Shown: positions 9,086 to 16,648 of the stretch, in pieces | Position numbering within the stretch: position 1 is the stretch's first letter | Layout: the number at the start of each line of letters is the position of its first letter | Origin: Mycolicibacterium chlorophenolicum | Lineage (GTDB): Bacteria; Actinomycetota; Actinomycetes; Mycobacteriales; Mycobacteriaceae | Direction: 5' to 3' | Assembly: GCF_001044235.1 (NCBI RefSeq) | Contig: NZ_JYNL01000051.1 | Coordinates: forward strand, 117,366-161,222 | Length of the DNA stretch: 43,857 nt | Notes under the pieces: generated by a model | Seen by the model: only the letters and a program-made list of their open reading frames with translations | What the model was told of the DNA's origin: nothing | Databases searched by the model: none | Program-made: the position numbers and the translations under genes

Positions 9086-11482
9086 ATGCGCGTTGACGGG
9101 CGGGACATCGTCGTCTCGGGGAGCCTGCTCCAACCACTGACCCGGCGCACCAACGACATTCTGCGGCTCGCGCTCTCGGGGATCTTCCTCGTCGTCGTCA
9201 TCACCAGCTCGCTGATCACCCGCAACGAATGGGAAGCGCTGGAACAGTCGATCTCCGAGATCGTCGGCGTGCTCAGCCCCACGCAGTCCAACACCGTCTA
9301 CCTGATCTACGGCATCGCGATTCTCGCGCTGCCCTTCGTGATCCTGATCGGTCTGATCGTCGCGCGGCAGTGGAAACTCCTGGGCGCGTACGCGGCGGCC
9401 GGGATCGCCGCGATCCTGCTGCTGTCCATCACCGGCAACGGCATCGCGGCGCCGCAGTGGCATTTCGACCTCAGCGAGCGGCTCGACACCGTGCTCTCGC
9501 AGTTCCTCGACGATCCGCGCTGGATCGGGATGCTCGCGGCGGTGCTGACGGTGTCGGGTCCGTGGCTGCCGGCGCGGTGGCGACGCTGGTGGTGGGCGCT
9601 GCTGCTGGCGTTCGTGCCGATCCACCTGGTCGTCAGCGCCGTCGTGCCGGCCCGGTCGCTGCTCGGCCTGTCGGTCGGCTGGTTCGTCGGCGCCCTGGTC
9701 GTCCTCGTCGTCGGCACCCCCGCGCTCGAAGTCCCTCTCGACGGCGCCGCTCGCGCGATGGCGCGGCGCGGCTTCCGGGTGGCAGCGCTGCGCGTGGTCC
9801 GGCCGGCGGGACGAGGACCCATGGTGCTCACCGCAACTCAGGACCGTACCGTCGACCACGGCGACCCCGACGAGGGCGACGCGGTCGTCGAACTGTACGG
9901 GCCGCATCAGCGCGGTGGCGGCTTCCTGCGGCAGTTCTGGCGCAAGCTGCGGCTGCGCGACAGCGAGACCGCGCCGCTGCAGACGTCCATGCGCCGGGCG
10001 GTGGAACACCGTGCGCTGATGGCCATCGCGGTCGGCGATCTGGCGCTGGCGAACACCTCGCCGATCGCGGTGTCGGCGCTCGAACGCGGCTGGACGCTCT
10101 ACGCGCACCGGCCGGCGCGGGGGACGCCCCTCGACGCCTGCGCCGAACACACGCCCGTCAGCCGGGTCTGGGACGCGCTCGGAATCCTGCACAGTCAGCA
10201 GATCTCGCACGGTGATCTGCGCAGCAAGGAGATCACCGTCGTCGACGGCACCCCGCAGTTCGGCGGCTTCGCCCTCGCCGAATACGGTGCCTCCGAGGCA
10301 CATCTGCACACCGACATCGCGCAGCTCCTCGTCACCACCACCGACCTGTACGGCGCCGAGAAGGCGGTGGCGGCCGCGATCACGGTGTTCGGCAACGACG
10401 CTGTCCTCGCCGCCTCCCGCCGGCTCACCAAAGCGGCGATGCACCAGGGTCTCCGGAACTCGGTGCGCGACGCGGGCTCGGTGATGTCGGCGGCGCGGGA
10501 GGAGGTCAAGCGCCAGACCGGGGCCGACCAGATCACCACCGCGACGATCACGCGTTTCACCCGCAGCCAGCTGATCCAGACGGTGCTGCTGGTGGCGCTC
10601 GTCTATGTCGCCTATCCGTTCATCAGCTCGGTGCCGGTGTTCTTCTCCGAACTGGGGTCGGCGAATTGGTGGTGGGCGGTGGCCGGGCTGCTGGTCTCGG
10701 CGCTGAAGTACCTGGGTGCCGGCGCGGCGCTGTGGGCGTGCGCGGACGGCCTGGTCAGCTTCCGCAATCTCGCGATCATGCAGGTGGCCAACACGTTTGC
10801 CGCGACCACCACACCCGCGGGCGTCGGCGGGCTCGCGCTGAGCACCCGGTTCCTGCAGAAGGGCGGGCTGGGCGCGCTGCGGGCGACGACGGCGGTGGCG
10901 CTGCAGCAGTCGGTGCAGGTGCTCACCCACATCACGCTGCTGATCATCTTCAGTGCCGCCGCGGGTGCGTCGGCGAACCTGTCCCGGTTCGTGCCCGGCG
11001 CCACGGTGCTGTACCTGATCGCCGGTGCGGCGCTGGGCGCGGTCGGGGTGTTCCTGTTCGTACCCAAGCTGCGGCGCTGGCTGGCCACCGCGGTGCGGCC
11101 GCGGCTCAAGGAGGTCCTCGACGACCTGGTCGAGCTGGCCCGCGAGCCGAAGCGGCTCGCGCTGATCATACTGGGTTGTGCGGCAACGACTCTCGGTGCG
11201 GCGCTGGCGCTGTGGGCGAGCATCGAGGCGTTCGGCGGCAACGCCAGCTTCGTCACAGTCACGATCGTGACGATGGTCGGCGGCACGCTGGCCTCGGCGG
11301 CGCCGACGCCCGGCGGTGTCGGCGCCGTGGAGGCCGCGCTGATCGGCGGTCTCGCCGCGTTCGGCGTGCCCGCCGCGGTCGCGGTGCCCTCGGTGCTGCT
11401 GTACCGGATCCTGACGTGCTGGCTGCCGGTGTTCATCGGCTGGCCGATCATGCGCTGGCTCACCCGCCGCGACATGATCTGA
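9086..11482 (+). CDS. Membrane protein with pseudokinase-like core and flippase-like (LPG synthase TM) C-terminus
   Basis: The product has 798 residues. Residues about 25-230 contain several hydrophobic segments, some resembling PAP2-like membrane helices. A cytosolic region about 230-480 resembles small-molecule/protein kinases: ILHSQQISHGDLRSKEI recalls the HxDLxxxN catalytic loop, but the metal-binding Asn is Glu, and the DFG position reads QFGGFALA with no Asp, so phosphotransfer is unlikely. Residues about 490-795 form the flippase-like/lysylphosphatidylglycerol synthase TM domain (TIGR00374-type), with GVGGLALSTRFLQKGG and APTPGGVGAVEAALIGG. No C-terminal aminoacyl-transfer domain is present, so it is not an MprF/LysX enzyme. 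A lipid flippase gated by a pseudokinase is a reasonable inference; mycobacterial MviN offers a known precedent for a flippase with an intracellular pseudokinase domain. ATG 9086 has only a weak ribosome site. Confidence 0.8.
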   Translation: MRVDGRDIVVSGSLLQPLTRRTNDILRLALSGIFLVVVITSSLITRNEWEALEQSISEIVGVLSPTQSNTVYLIYGIAILALPFVILIGLIVARQWKLLGAYAAAGIAAILLLSITGNGIAAPQWHFDLSERLDTVLSQFLDDPRWIGMLAAVLTVSGPWLPARWRRWWWALLLAFVPIHLVVSAVVPARSLLGLSVGWFVGALVVLVVGTPALEVPLDGAARAMARRGFRVAALRVVRPAGRGPMVLTATQDRTVDHGDPDEGDAVVELYGPHQRGGGFLRQFWRKLRLRDSETAPLQTSMRRAVEHRALMAIAVGDLALANTSPIAVSALERGWTLYAHRPARGTPLDACAEHTPVSRVWDALGILHSQQISHGDLRSKEITVVDGTPQFGGFALAEYGASEAHLHTDIAQLLVTTTDLYGAEKAVAAAITVFGNDAVLAASRRLTKAAMHQGLRNSVRDAGSVMSAAREEVKRQTGADQITTATITRFTRSQLIQTVLLVALVYVAYPFISSVPVFFSELGSANWWWAVAGLLVSALKYLGAGAALWACADGLVSFRNLAIMQVANTFAATTTPAGVGGLALSTRFLQKGGLGALRATTAVALQQSVQVLTHITLLIIFSAAAGASANLSRFVPGATVLYLIAGAALGAVGVFLFVPKLRRWLATAVRPRLKEVLDDLVELAREPKRLALIILGCAATTLGAALALWASIEAFGGNASFVTVTIVTMVGGTLASAAPTPGGVGAVEAALIGGLAAFGVPAAVAVPSVLLYRILTCWLPVFIGWPIMRWLTRRDMI

Positions 11483-11500
11483 CCACCCCCCCCTGTGCGC

Positions 11501-11557
11501 CGGAATAGCGTTCCGGGTTGCGATTTCTCGCTCACAGCGACCAGGAATGCGCTTCCG
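11501..11557. promoter_or_regulatory. Paired palindromes, candidate operator of the organosulfur operon
   Basis: Two short dyads lie in the 155-bp gap before the monooxygenase genes: cggaatagcgttccg (11501-11515) and aggaatgcgcttccg (11543-11557). Both share GGAA-N5-TTCC, and their centres are 42 bp apart, four helical turns. This is what a dimeric regulator binding two sites would use. The regulator is not in the window. The call rests on symmetry and spacing only. Confidence 0.45.
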
Positions 11558-11637
11558 CGGGCAGGGCCTACCGGGGTAAGAGAATCGCGGTGAGACAAAC
11601 CGGTGTCGGCAGGCCGGCGATCGGACACCATTTCGCG

Positions 11638-13089
11638 GTGACCCGTGTGATCCGTTTCAACGCCTTCGACATGAACTGCGTCGCCCACCAGTCTCCCGGC
11701 CTGTGGAAGCACCCCGACGACCAGTCCTGGCGCTACAAGGACCTGCGGTACTGGACCGATCTGGCCCAACTCCTCGAGCGCGGCCGCTTCGACGGCCTGT
11801 TCATCGCCGACGTGCTGGGCACCTACGACGTCTTCGGCGGCAGTGACGAGGCCGCGATCCGCCAGGCCGCCCAGGTCCCGGTCAACGACCCGCTGCTGCT
11901 GGTGTCGGCGATGGCGTACGTCACCGAGCACCTGGGCTTCGGCATCACCACCGGCACCGGCTTCGAGCACCCCTACCCGTTCGCGCGCCGCATCTCCACC
12001 CTCGACCACCTCACCGGCGGCCGCATCGGCTGGAACGTCGTCACCGGGTATCTGCCCGCGGCCGCCCGCAACATGGGCCAGACCGACCAACCCGCCCACG
12101 ATGCCCGCTACGACCACGCCGACGAGTACCTCGAGGTGCTCTACAAGCTCTGGGAGGGTTCGTGGGAGGACGACGCCGTCGTGCGTGACGCGGCGCGCGG
12201 CGTCTTCACCGATCCCGACAAGGTGCACCACATCGGCCACGAGGGAACGCATTTCAGCGTGCCCGGCATCCACCTTTCCGAACCGTCCCCCCAGCGCACC
12301 CCGGTGATCTACCAGGCCGGCGCCTCACCGCGCGGGGTGCGGTTCGCCGCCGAGAACGCCGAGGCCATCTTCACCGCGGCCCCGACGAAGGTGATCCTGC
12401 GGGACACCGTGTCCACAGTTCGGCGCGAGCTCGAACTGGCCGGCCGCGATCCGTACTCGGTGAAGATCTTCAACCTGTCGACGATCATCACCTCCGCCAC
12501 CGAGGACGAAGCGCACGCCAGGCACGCCGAGTACCTGTCCTACGGTGACCCGGAGGGTGCTCTCGTGTTCATGTCGGGGTGGATGGGCGTGGACCTGGCC
12601 CGCTACGGCCTCGACGAACCAGTGGGCAACGTCGATTCGAACGCGATCCTGTCCGCGGTCGAGGCGTTCCAGTCCGCGGATCCCGACGGCCGCGAGTGGG
12701 CGGTCCGCGACATCGCCGAGTGGGGAAAGATCGGTGGCATCGGTCCCCGTTTCGTGGGATCCGGTGCGCAGGTCGCCGACTCGCTGCAGGAATGGGTCGA
12801 CGAGACCGATGTCGACGGCTTCAACCTGGCCTACGCGATCACGCCGGGTTCGTTCGAAGAGTTCGTCGACCATGTGGTGCCCGAACTCACCGCCCGCGGT
12901 GCCTACCAGTCGGCGTACACGCCGGGCACGCTGCGGCACAAGCTGCACGGGCGCGGCGACCGGCTGCCCGACGAGCACCGCGGCGCGGGATACCGCGTCG
13001 GAGGGCCGACTTCGACGATCATCGACCGCCCATCCACGGTGCCGTCGTCGCCGGCGTCGGTCGCCGCGCAGCCGACGCGCGGCCGCTGA
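11638..13089 (+). CDS. LLM-class flavin monooxygenase, NtaA/SnaA/DszA family
   Basis: The product is a two-component FMNH2-dependent monooxygenase of about 483 residues. The N-terminus (IRFNAFDMNCVAHQSPG, then LAQLLERGRFDGLFIADVLG) and the segment ISTLDHLTGGRIGWNVVT are diagnostic of the family, which includes sulfone monooxygenase DszA and nitrilotriacetate monooxygenase. The frame stays open upstream as far as TTG 11518. I prefer GTG 11638 because family homology begins there; GTG 11590 is an alternative. It is followed after 18 bases by an SsuD-like gene and then an SfnB/DszC-like gene, so desulfurisation of an organosulfur compound is the likely role. The substrate cannot be read from sequence. 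No flavin reductase partner lies in the window. The C-terminal 40 residues are Ser/Pro/Ala-rich and probably disordered. Confidence 0.85.
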   Translation: MTRVIRFNAFDMNCVAHQSPGLWKHPDDQSWRYKDLRYWTDLAQLLERGRFDGLFIADVLGTYDVFGGSDEAAIRQAAQVPVNDPLLLVSAMAYVTEHLGFGITTGTGFEHPYPFARRISTLDHLTGGRIGWNVVTGYLPAAARNMGQTDQPAHDARYDHADEYLEVLYKLWEGSWEDDAVVRDAARGVFTDPDKVHHIGHEGTHFSVPGIHLSEPSPQRTPVIYQAGASPRGVRFAAENAEAIFTAAPTKVILRDTVSTVRRELELAGRDPYSVKIFNLSTIITSATEDEAHARHAEYLSYGDPEGALVFMSGWMGVDLARYGLDEPVGNVDSNAILSAVEAFQSADPDGREWAVRDIAEWGKIGGIGPRFVGSGAQVADSLQEWVDETDVDGFNLAYAITPGSFEEFVDHVVPELTARGAYQSAYTPGTLRHKLHGRGDRLPDEHRGAGYRVGGPTSTIIDRPSTVPSSPASVAAQPTRGR

Positions 13090-13107
13090 CCCGACGGAGG
13101 AGAAGAC

Positions 13108-14277
13108 ATGACCATCCAATTGCACTGGTTCCTGCCGACATACGGCGACAGCCGGCTCATCGTCGGCGGCGGGCACGGCACCCCCGCGGGGGCGGCGCAC
13201 AGCGACCGGGACGCATCCATCGACTATCTGGCGTCGATCGTGCGGGCCGCAGAGAGCTTCGGTTTCACGGGTGCGCTCATCCCGACGGGCGCGTGGTGCG
13301 AGGACGCGTTCATCACCGCGGCCCTGCTGGCCCGCGAGACGACGTCGCTGGCGTTCCTGGTGGCGTTCCGACCCGGCCTGGTGAGCCCCACCCTGTCGGC
13401 CCAGATGGCGGCGACGTTCGCCCGCCACGCCCCCGGCCGCATCCTGTTGAACGTGGTGGTCGGCGGCGAGGCCCACGAGCAGCGCGCCTTCGGCGATCAC
13501 CTCGACAAGGACGGGCGCTACCGACGCTGCGACGAGTTCCTCGACGTGGTGCGGCGGCTGTGGGCCGGCGAGACGGTCTCCCTGCAGGGCGAGCACATCC
13601 ACGTCGAGGAGGCCTCGCTGGCTGGTCCACCGAACCCGGTGCCGCCGTTGTACTTCGGCGGGAGTTCCGCTGCCGCGGGTCCGGTGGCCGCCCGGCACGC
13701 CGACGTGTACCTCACCTGGGGTGAACCACCGGAGGCGGTCCGGCAGAAGATCGAGTGGATCCGCGGGCTGGCGGACGCGCAGGGGCGGCCCGTGCGGTTC
13801 GGCATCCGGCTGCACACCATCTCCCGCGACAGTGCCGACGCCGCATGGGCCGAGGCGGACCGGTTGGTCGGCGCGCTGGACGAGGAGACCGTCCGCAGCG
13901 CGCAGCAGGGCCTGCACCGCAGCGAATCCGAGGGGCAGAAGCGGATGCTCGCGCTGCACGAGCAGCATCGCAGCAACGGCTCGTGGCACGACGCCCGCAC
14001 CCTGGAGGTGGCGCCCAACCTGTGGGCAGGCGTGGGGCTGGTGCGCGGCGGTGCCGGTACGGCGCTGGTGGGCAGTCACCGGGAGGTGGCCGACCGCATC
14101 GCGGAATACGCCGAGGTGGGCATCGACGAGTTCATCTTCTCGGGCTATCCGCACCTCGAAGAGCTGTACTGGTTCGGCGAGGGCGTGATCCCGATCCTGC
14201 GCGACCGCGGCCTGTTCGCGGCGCAGACGCATACGGCCGCGCCGGCGGCCATTCCGTTCGTCGGCGCCGCGCGGTGA
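13108..14277 (+). CDS. ssuD: Alkanesulfonate monooxygenase, SsuD family
   Basis: The product is a 389-residue LLM flavoprotein matching SsuD: IQLHWFLPTYGDSR at the N-terminus, GFTGALIPTGAWCEDAFI, PGRILLNVVVGGEAHEQRAFGD, and PPLYFGGSSAAAGPVAARHADVYLTWGEP. SsuD cleaves alkanesulfonates to sulfite and aldehyde using FMNH2 and O2. An excellent Shine-Dalgarno (cggaggagaag) sets the ATG. It sits between a DszA-like and an SfnB-like gene, with the stop overlapping the next GTG by four bases. The symbol reflects family membership; the true substrate may differ (for example methanesulfonate or a sulfone). No ssuABC transporter is adjacent. Confidence 0.85.
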   Translation: MTIQLHWFLPTYGDSRLIVGGGHGTPAGAAHSDRDASIDYLASIVRAAESFGFTGALIPTGAWCEDAFITAALLARETTSLAFLVAFRPGLVSPTLSAQMAATFARHAPGRILLNVVVGGEAHEQRAFGDHLDKDGRYRRCDEFLDVVRRLWAGETVSLQGEHIHVEEASLAGPPNPVPPLYFGGSSAAAGPVAARHADVYLTWGEPPEAVRQKIEWIRGLADAQGRPVRFGIRLHTISRDSADAAWAEADRLVGALDEETVRSAQQGLHRSESEGQKRMLALHEQHRSNGSWHDARTLEVAPNLWAGVGLVRGGAGTALVGSHREVADRIAEYAEVGIDEFIFSGYPHLEELYWFGEGVIPILRDRGLFAAQTHTAAPAAIPFVGAAR

Positions 14278-15476
14278 CGGTGTCGCTGCCGGCCGATGCG
14301 GTCCTCGATGTCGCGGCGAAGCTCGCCGGTCAGTTCGAGATCGACGCGGCCACCCGCGACGAGCAGCGGCAGCTTCCCTACGACCAGGTGGCAGCGCTGA
14401 AAGAGTCCGGGCTGCTGACCATTTCCGTACCGGAGCGGTACGGCGGCACGGGGGCGTCGGCGACGGTGCTGGCCGAGGTGTTCCGTCTCCTGGCCCACGC
14501 CGACCCCTCGATCGCCCAGATCCCGCAGTCGCACGTCACCTTTCTCGAGGCGCTGCGCCTGCAGGGCACCGAGGCCCAGAAGGAGTTCTTCTTCGGCAGC
14601 GTCGGGGACGGCGCGCTGTTGGCCAACGCACAGTCCGAGCGGGGCCCGCACACCATCGACGTGGACACCACGTCCTTGCGGCGGCAGCCCTCCGGCGGCC
14701 ATGTGTTGTCGGGTCGCAAGTACTACTGCACCGGCGCGCTGTTCGCGGACTGGATTCTGGTGCGCGCCTCCGTCACTGACGGTTCCGGCGCCGCGCCGAC
14801 GGCGGCGACACCCAAGGCGATCGCGTTCGTCGCCCGCGACACACCCGGTGTGGAGGTGGTCGACGACTGGGACGGCATGGGGCAGCGCACCACGGCGTCG
14901 GGGACGGCGATCCTCGACGACGTCGTGGTCCCCGCCGAGCACGTGGTGCCGTTCAGCCCGATCTTCGCGGGGCCGTCCACCTACGGCGCGCGGGCGCAGT
15001 TGTGGCACGCCGCGATCGACGTCGGTCTCGCGACCGGCGCGCTGGCCGCGGGTGTGCGTGAGTCCGGCCGCGCCAGGCCGCATTTCGAGGCGCGGGTGCA
15101 GACCGCGACCGAGGACCCGACGCTCATCGCCGCCGCCGGCGAGCTGACGGTCACGGTGCGCGGTGCGCAGGCGCTGCTCGCCGAGGCCGCTCGGCGGGTG
15201 GACGCGGCAGAGGACGCCCTGACGCCGCAGTCGGCGGCGGAGGCGTCGATCGCGGTGGCGGTGGCGAAGGTGGCCGCCACGCGCGCCGCGCTGGCAGCCG
15301 CCGAGGGGTTGTTCGAATTGGGCGGCACGCGAAGCGCTTCGGCGGCAGCGAATCTGTCCCGGTTCTGGCGCGACGCGCGCACTCACACGCTGCACGATCC
15401 GACGCGCTGGAAACTGCAGCACATCGGTCGGTACACGCTGTCGGGAACCGTGCCGCCGCGGCACGGTCAGATCTGA
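14274..15476 (+). CDS. SfnB/DszC-like flavin monooxygenase of the acyl-CoA dehydrogenase fold
   Basis: The product has 400 residues with an acyl-CoA dehydrogenase fold but belongs to the sulfur-metabolism branch (SfnB, DszC, dibenzothiophene desulfurisation). Visible blocks include LPYDQVAALKESGLLTISVPERYGG, DPSIAQIPQSHVTFLEALR, NAQSERGPHTIDV, RKYYCTGALFADWI, and C-terminal LFELGGTRSASAAANLSRFWRDART. Such proteins use reduced flavin and oxygen on sulfur substrates rather than dehydrogenating acyl-CoA. GTG 14274 overlaps the ssuD stop (GTGA), so it is co-translated with it; GTG 14280 is possible. Together the three genes form one operon. A distinction between SfnB and DszC activity is not possible here. 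Confidence 0.82.
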   Translation: MTVSLPADAVLDVAAKLAGQFEIDAATRDEQRQLPYDQVAALKESGLLTISVPERYGGTGASATVLAEVFRLLAHADPSIAQIPQSHVTFLEALRLQGTEAQKEFFFGSVGDGALLANAQSERGPHTIDVDTTSLRRQPSGGHVLSGRKYYCTGALFADWILVRASVTDGSGAAPTAATPKAIAFVARDTPGVEVVDDWDGMGQRTTASGTAILDDVVVPAEHVVPFSPIFAGPSTYGARAQLWHAAIDVGLATGALAAGVRESGRARPHFEARVQTATEDPTLIAAAGELTVTVRGAQALLAEAARRVDAAEDALTPQSAAEASIAVAVAKVAATRAALAAAEGLFELGGTRSASAAANLSRFWRDARTHTLHDPTRWKLQHIGRYTLSGTVPPRHGQI

Positions 15477-15480
15477 GGCG

Positions 15481-15702
15481 TCAGCAGAGCTGTCCGGCGA
15501 ACACCGCACCGGTGACGAGCGCGATGACGATTGCCACGTTCGGCATTCCGCTGGACAGCGCGAGGACGACGCCGGCGACGGCGGCGATCAGCACCGTGAT
15601 CATCAGAAAAGCGACGACCCAGTTGATGTCGTGGGACGCGCGAACCGCATGCGATGGCTCGACCTGCTGCGGGACCATCGCGCCCTCGCCGAATCCGACC
15701 AT
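15481..15702 (-). CDS. Small two-helix membrane protein
   Basis: The product has 73 residues and two predicted membrane segments: INWVVAFLMITVLIAAVAG and, near the end, VAIVIALVTGAVFAG. The N-terminal 30 residues are polar. The ATG at 15702 is chosen over the ATG at 15729 because an aaaggg ribosome site sits five bases before it, inside the longer reading. It converges with the sulfur operon, with four bases between the stops. I do not recognise the family. A good -10 sequence lies about 28 bases upstream of the start. Confidence 0.7.
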   Translation of the reverse strand: MVGFGEGAMVPQQVEPSHAVRASHDINWVVAFLMITVLIAAVAGVVLALSSGMPNVAIVIALVTGAVFAGQLC

Positions 15703-15729
15703 GTCCGCCCTTTCTGTGATTGCGGACAC

Positions 15730-15735
15730 ACTATA
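15730..15735 (-). promoter_or_regulatory. Candidate -10 box (TATAGT) for the small membrane protein
   Basis: On the minus strand TATAGT lies about 28 bases before the ATG at 15702, a fitting distance for a short leader. No convincing -35 was found at 16-18 bp, which is common for mycobacterial promoters. Confidence 0.35.
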
Positions 15736-15863
15736 ACTCCACCATGAGCTACATCACAGCAAAGGCGTCGATCTTGTGACCTGTGAGAAAAGTCGAAAGC
15801 TGTACTAACAGAAGTGTTTAGCGTGCCTAACCGCATGATCGGACCCGGGTACGGTGGTCCGCG

Positions 15864-16553
15864 GTGAGGTTCACGAGGCTGGCCGCGCTGGCGGCCGTGA
15901 CGATGACGCTGGTGCAGTGCGCGCCGCCCCCGGAGCCGCCGCCGGCGTCGCCCGACCCACCGCCGGCACCGCAACCGTCGACGCAAGCGGCCCCACGACC
16001 TCCGACCGTCAGCCCGGTCACCGCCGCCGACCTCGGCGCGACCTGGCGGCCCGGCTGCCCGGTGGGCCCCGACGCGCTGCGCCGCGTCGAGCTGGACCAC
16101 TGGGGCGTCGACGGACGGCGCCACCGCGGAGAACTGGTGGTCAACGCCGACGTGGTGGACGCCGTCGTCGACGTGTTCGCCCAGCTCACCGCCCTTCGCT
16201 TTCCGATCGAGAAGATGCAGAGCCCCGACCGCTACCCCGGCGCCGAGGACGAGCTGTCGATGCGCGACAACAACACCTCGGCCTACAACTGCCGCGGCAT
16301 CCCGGGCTCGGACAGCTGGTCGCTGCACGCTTACGGACGCGCGGTGGACATCAACCCACGGATCAATCCCTACCTCGATGCCCGGGGCCACTTCGAACCC
16401 GCCAACGGGGGCCCGTGGCTGGACCGCACCCGCACCGACCCCGGCATGTTCCACGACGGCGACCCCGCCGTCGAGGCCTTCACCGCACGGGGCTGGCGGT
16501 GGGGCGGTCACTGGCGCACACCGCTGGACTACCAGCATTTCGAGCTGCGCTGA
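15864..16553 (+). CDS. M15-family peptidase-like lipoprotein (D-Ala-D-Ala carboxypeptidase type)
   Basis: The product has 229 residues, starting at GTG. A lipoprotein signal ends in LVQC (Cys19 to be lipidated), followed by a Pro/Ala-rich spacer (about residues 20-52) that would cross the outer periplasmic space. The C-terminal domain carries M15C zinc-peptidase features: SWSLHAYGRAVDINPRINP supplies a His and Asp ligand pair, and DYQHFELR supplies the last His. Substrates in the family are peptidoglycan stem peptides. It stands alone between the small membrane protein (divergent) and the MMPL gene. Cell-wall trimming is the expected role; the metal site looks intact. Confidence 0.82.
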   Translation: MRFTRLAALAAVTMTLVQCAPPPEPPPASPDPPPAPQPSTQAAPRPPTVSPVTAADLGATWRPGCPVGPDALRRVELDHWGVDGRRHRGELVVNADVVDAVVDVFAQLTALRFPIEKMQSPDRYPGAEDELSMRDNNTSAYNCRGIPGSDSWSLHAYGRAVDINPRINPYLDARGHFEPANGGPWLDRTRTDPGMFHDGDPAVEAFTARGWRWGGHWRTPLDYQHFELR

Positions 16554-16564
16554 GGCCGTCACAT

Positions 16565-16600
16565 CACGATTTCGTCAGATCGTGAACCCCCACGGGGTTT
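16565..16600 (+). terminator. Possible weak terminator after the M15 peptidase gene
   Basis: Two small hairpins adjoin: cacgat (16565-16570) with atcgtg (16579-16584), then aacccc (16585-16590) with ggggtt (16594-16599), followed by a short pyrimidine run. The stems are only 6 bp and the T tract is short, so termination would be partial at best. Confidence 0.3.
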
Positions 16601-16637
16601 CTTCCGTGTCGTAAATTTAGGCGCTTCTCGAGAACAC

Positions 16638-16642
16638 GGGAG
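16638..16642 (+). promoter_or_regulatory. Ribosome site supporting a CTG start
   Basis: GGGAG at 16638-16642 is six bases ahead of CTG 16649. No ATG, GTG or TTG codon exists in this frame between about 16601 and 16697, so this site points to CTG initiation for the MMPL gene. Confidence 0.4.
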
Positions 16643-16648
16643 ACAGAG

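Noticed and set aside
11518..11637. Upstream extension of the DszA-like protein to TTG 11518
   Set aside because: The extra 40 codons have no family similarity and would cover one of the two palindromes; homology begins at GTG 11638.
14274..15476. Calling the third sulfur-operon gene a fatty-acid acyl-CoA dehydrogenase
   Set aside because: It sits in a coupled operon with SsuD- and DszA-like enzymes and its sequence resembles the SfnB/DszC branch.
15805..15830. Possible iron-box-like sequence upstream of the M15 peptidase (ttaggcacgctaa on the minus strand)
   Set aside because: Only about half of the 19-bp IdeR consensus positions match, and the neighbouring gene has no iron-related role.
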